DNA from: Robiginitalea sp. SC105
GTDB lineage: Bacteria; Bacteroidota; Bacteroidia; Flavobacteriales; Flavobacteriaceae
DNA: 64,000 nt
Reading direction: 5' to 3'
Assembly (NCBI RefSeq): GCF_014243345.1
Contig: NZ_JACLZF010000001.1
Location: 1,848,682-1,912,681 of the forward strand
Part shown: one piece after another, positions 63,766-64,000 of the stretch
Numbering within the stretch: the stretch's first letter is position 1
Layout of the letters: each line of letters begins with the position of its first letter
Position numbers and translations under genes: made by a program
Notes under the pieces: generated by a model
Database searches by the model: none
What the model was told of the DNA's origin: nothing
Seen by the model: the letters and a program-made list of their open reading frames with translations, nothing else

Positions 63766-64000
63766 CTACGGCTTCCCGGCAACATGCCGGGCAGGACTGA
63801 TGATCTTTACGTCCTGGAAGGCGATGGCCCCGCGTACCACAGAGGCAATTACTTCCTTCAGGGAATCGGTTATCTGGAATTTCAACTCCTTTTTATGGTA
63901 GATCAGGCTCACCTCCCGGGCCGGGGGTGGCTCCTGGAAATAGCGGAGCTTCTTCATGCTGGCCTCCCCCAGGTCCAGCGTGTGCAGGTAAGGCAGCAGC
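63766..64000 (-). CDS. oxyR: OxyR-like LysR-family regulator, 3' part only
   Basis: The C-terminal 77 residues of a LysR-type regulator, open at the window edge. The visible part includes LLPYLHTLDL, REVSLIYHKKELKFQI and VIASVVRGAIAFQD, matching the substrate-binding domain end of Bacteroidetes hydrogen-peroxide sensor OxyR. The redox cysteines and the DNA-binding domain lie outside the window. It is convergent with the small protein gene and 4 bases after that gene's terminator. Confidence 0.82.
   Translation of the reverse strand, partial: LLPYLHTLDLGEASMKKLRYFQEPPPAREVSLIYHKKELKFQITDSLKEVIASVVRGAIAFQDVKIISPARHVAGKP

Noticed and set aside
1-64000. tRNA, rRNA, CRISPR array, insertion sequence or phage genes
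   Set aside because: No cloverleaf, rRNA-like stretch, regular spaced repeat, transposase or integrase was seen on reading both strands by eye. A tRNAscan or Infernal run would be decisive.

Overview
The window reads as a GC-rich (by eye well above 50%) member of the Bacteroidetes, most likely a marine flavobacterium of the Robiginitalea type. The evidence is gene content (GH78 enzymes, several exported sulfatases, head-GIN/PspC/PadR cluster, HYC_CC_PP and DUF3347 copper proteins, DUF4870, AIM24), start codons without Shine-Dalgarno sequences, and promoter candidates of the Bacteroidetes form TTG-N21-TAnnTTTG. The genus is an inference. I see no rRNA, tRNA, CRISPR array, insertion sequence or phage gene, and no gene-free stretch over 300 bases.

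Positions 1-29022 form a carbohydrate region aimed at sulfated, rhamnose-containing glycans. It has a PhyH-type oxygenase, an exported type-B carboxylesterase, two exported S1 sulfatases, an NRDE protein, three GH78-type rhamnosidase genes, an FGE-like protein without the FGE cysteines, a Tat-exported Gfo/Idh/MocA protein and an exported serine hydrolase. At its centre is a minus-strand rhamnose operon: rhaEW (aldolase/dehydrogenase fusion), rhaI, an FGGY kinase (rhaB), lldD and an NCS1-type permease, with a divergent GntR-type regulator. Together these convert L-rhamnose to dihydroxyacetone phosphate plus L-lactate, and lactate to pyruvate. No SusC/SusD pair or polysaccharide lyase is in view, so this is probably one side of a larger locus.

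Positions 29025-37203 hold a CPA1-type antiporter with an unusual leader, an MBL-fold/double-rhodanese protein behind a Crp/Fnr-like palindrome, and a tight four-gene operon that looks like trans-4-hydroxy-L-proline catabolism (DapA-family deaminase, ketoglutarate-semialdehyde dehydrogenase, DUF885 peptidase, epimerase), lacking only the D-hydroxyproline dehydrogenase step.

Positions 37296-48426 are a copper/silver export locus: HYC_CC_PP protein, CusA, TolC-type channel, DUF3347 lipoprotein, Cu P-type ATPase with tandem metal-binding modules, PepSY protein and CusB with both a heavy-metal-binding domain and a C-terminal DUF3347. A third, isolated sulfatase follows.

Positions 50145-64000 are mostly core or housekeeping genes: trxB, a small secreted protein, an alpha-oxoamine synthase with a dipeptide epimerase, the DUF4870/SnoaL-like/PadR/PspC/head-GIN run, DUF4442, AIM24, DUF2461, a secreted unknown, nudK, a PBP4-type carboxypeptidase, a small conserved protein and the 3' end of oxyR running off the window.

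The most notable non-coding signals are: a 12-bp perfect inverted repeat that would bury the antiporter start codon; a TGTAA-N6-TTACA palindrome at class-II activator spacing before the MBL/rhodanese gene; a homologous leader shared by the carboxylesterase and a GH78 gene; a recurring AAACCAACC element before five carbohydrate-region genes; and three consecutive hairpins before the first gene.
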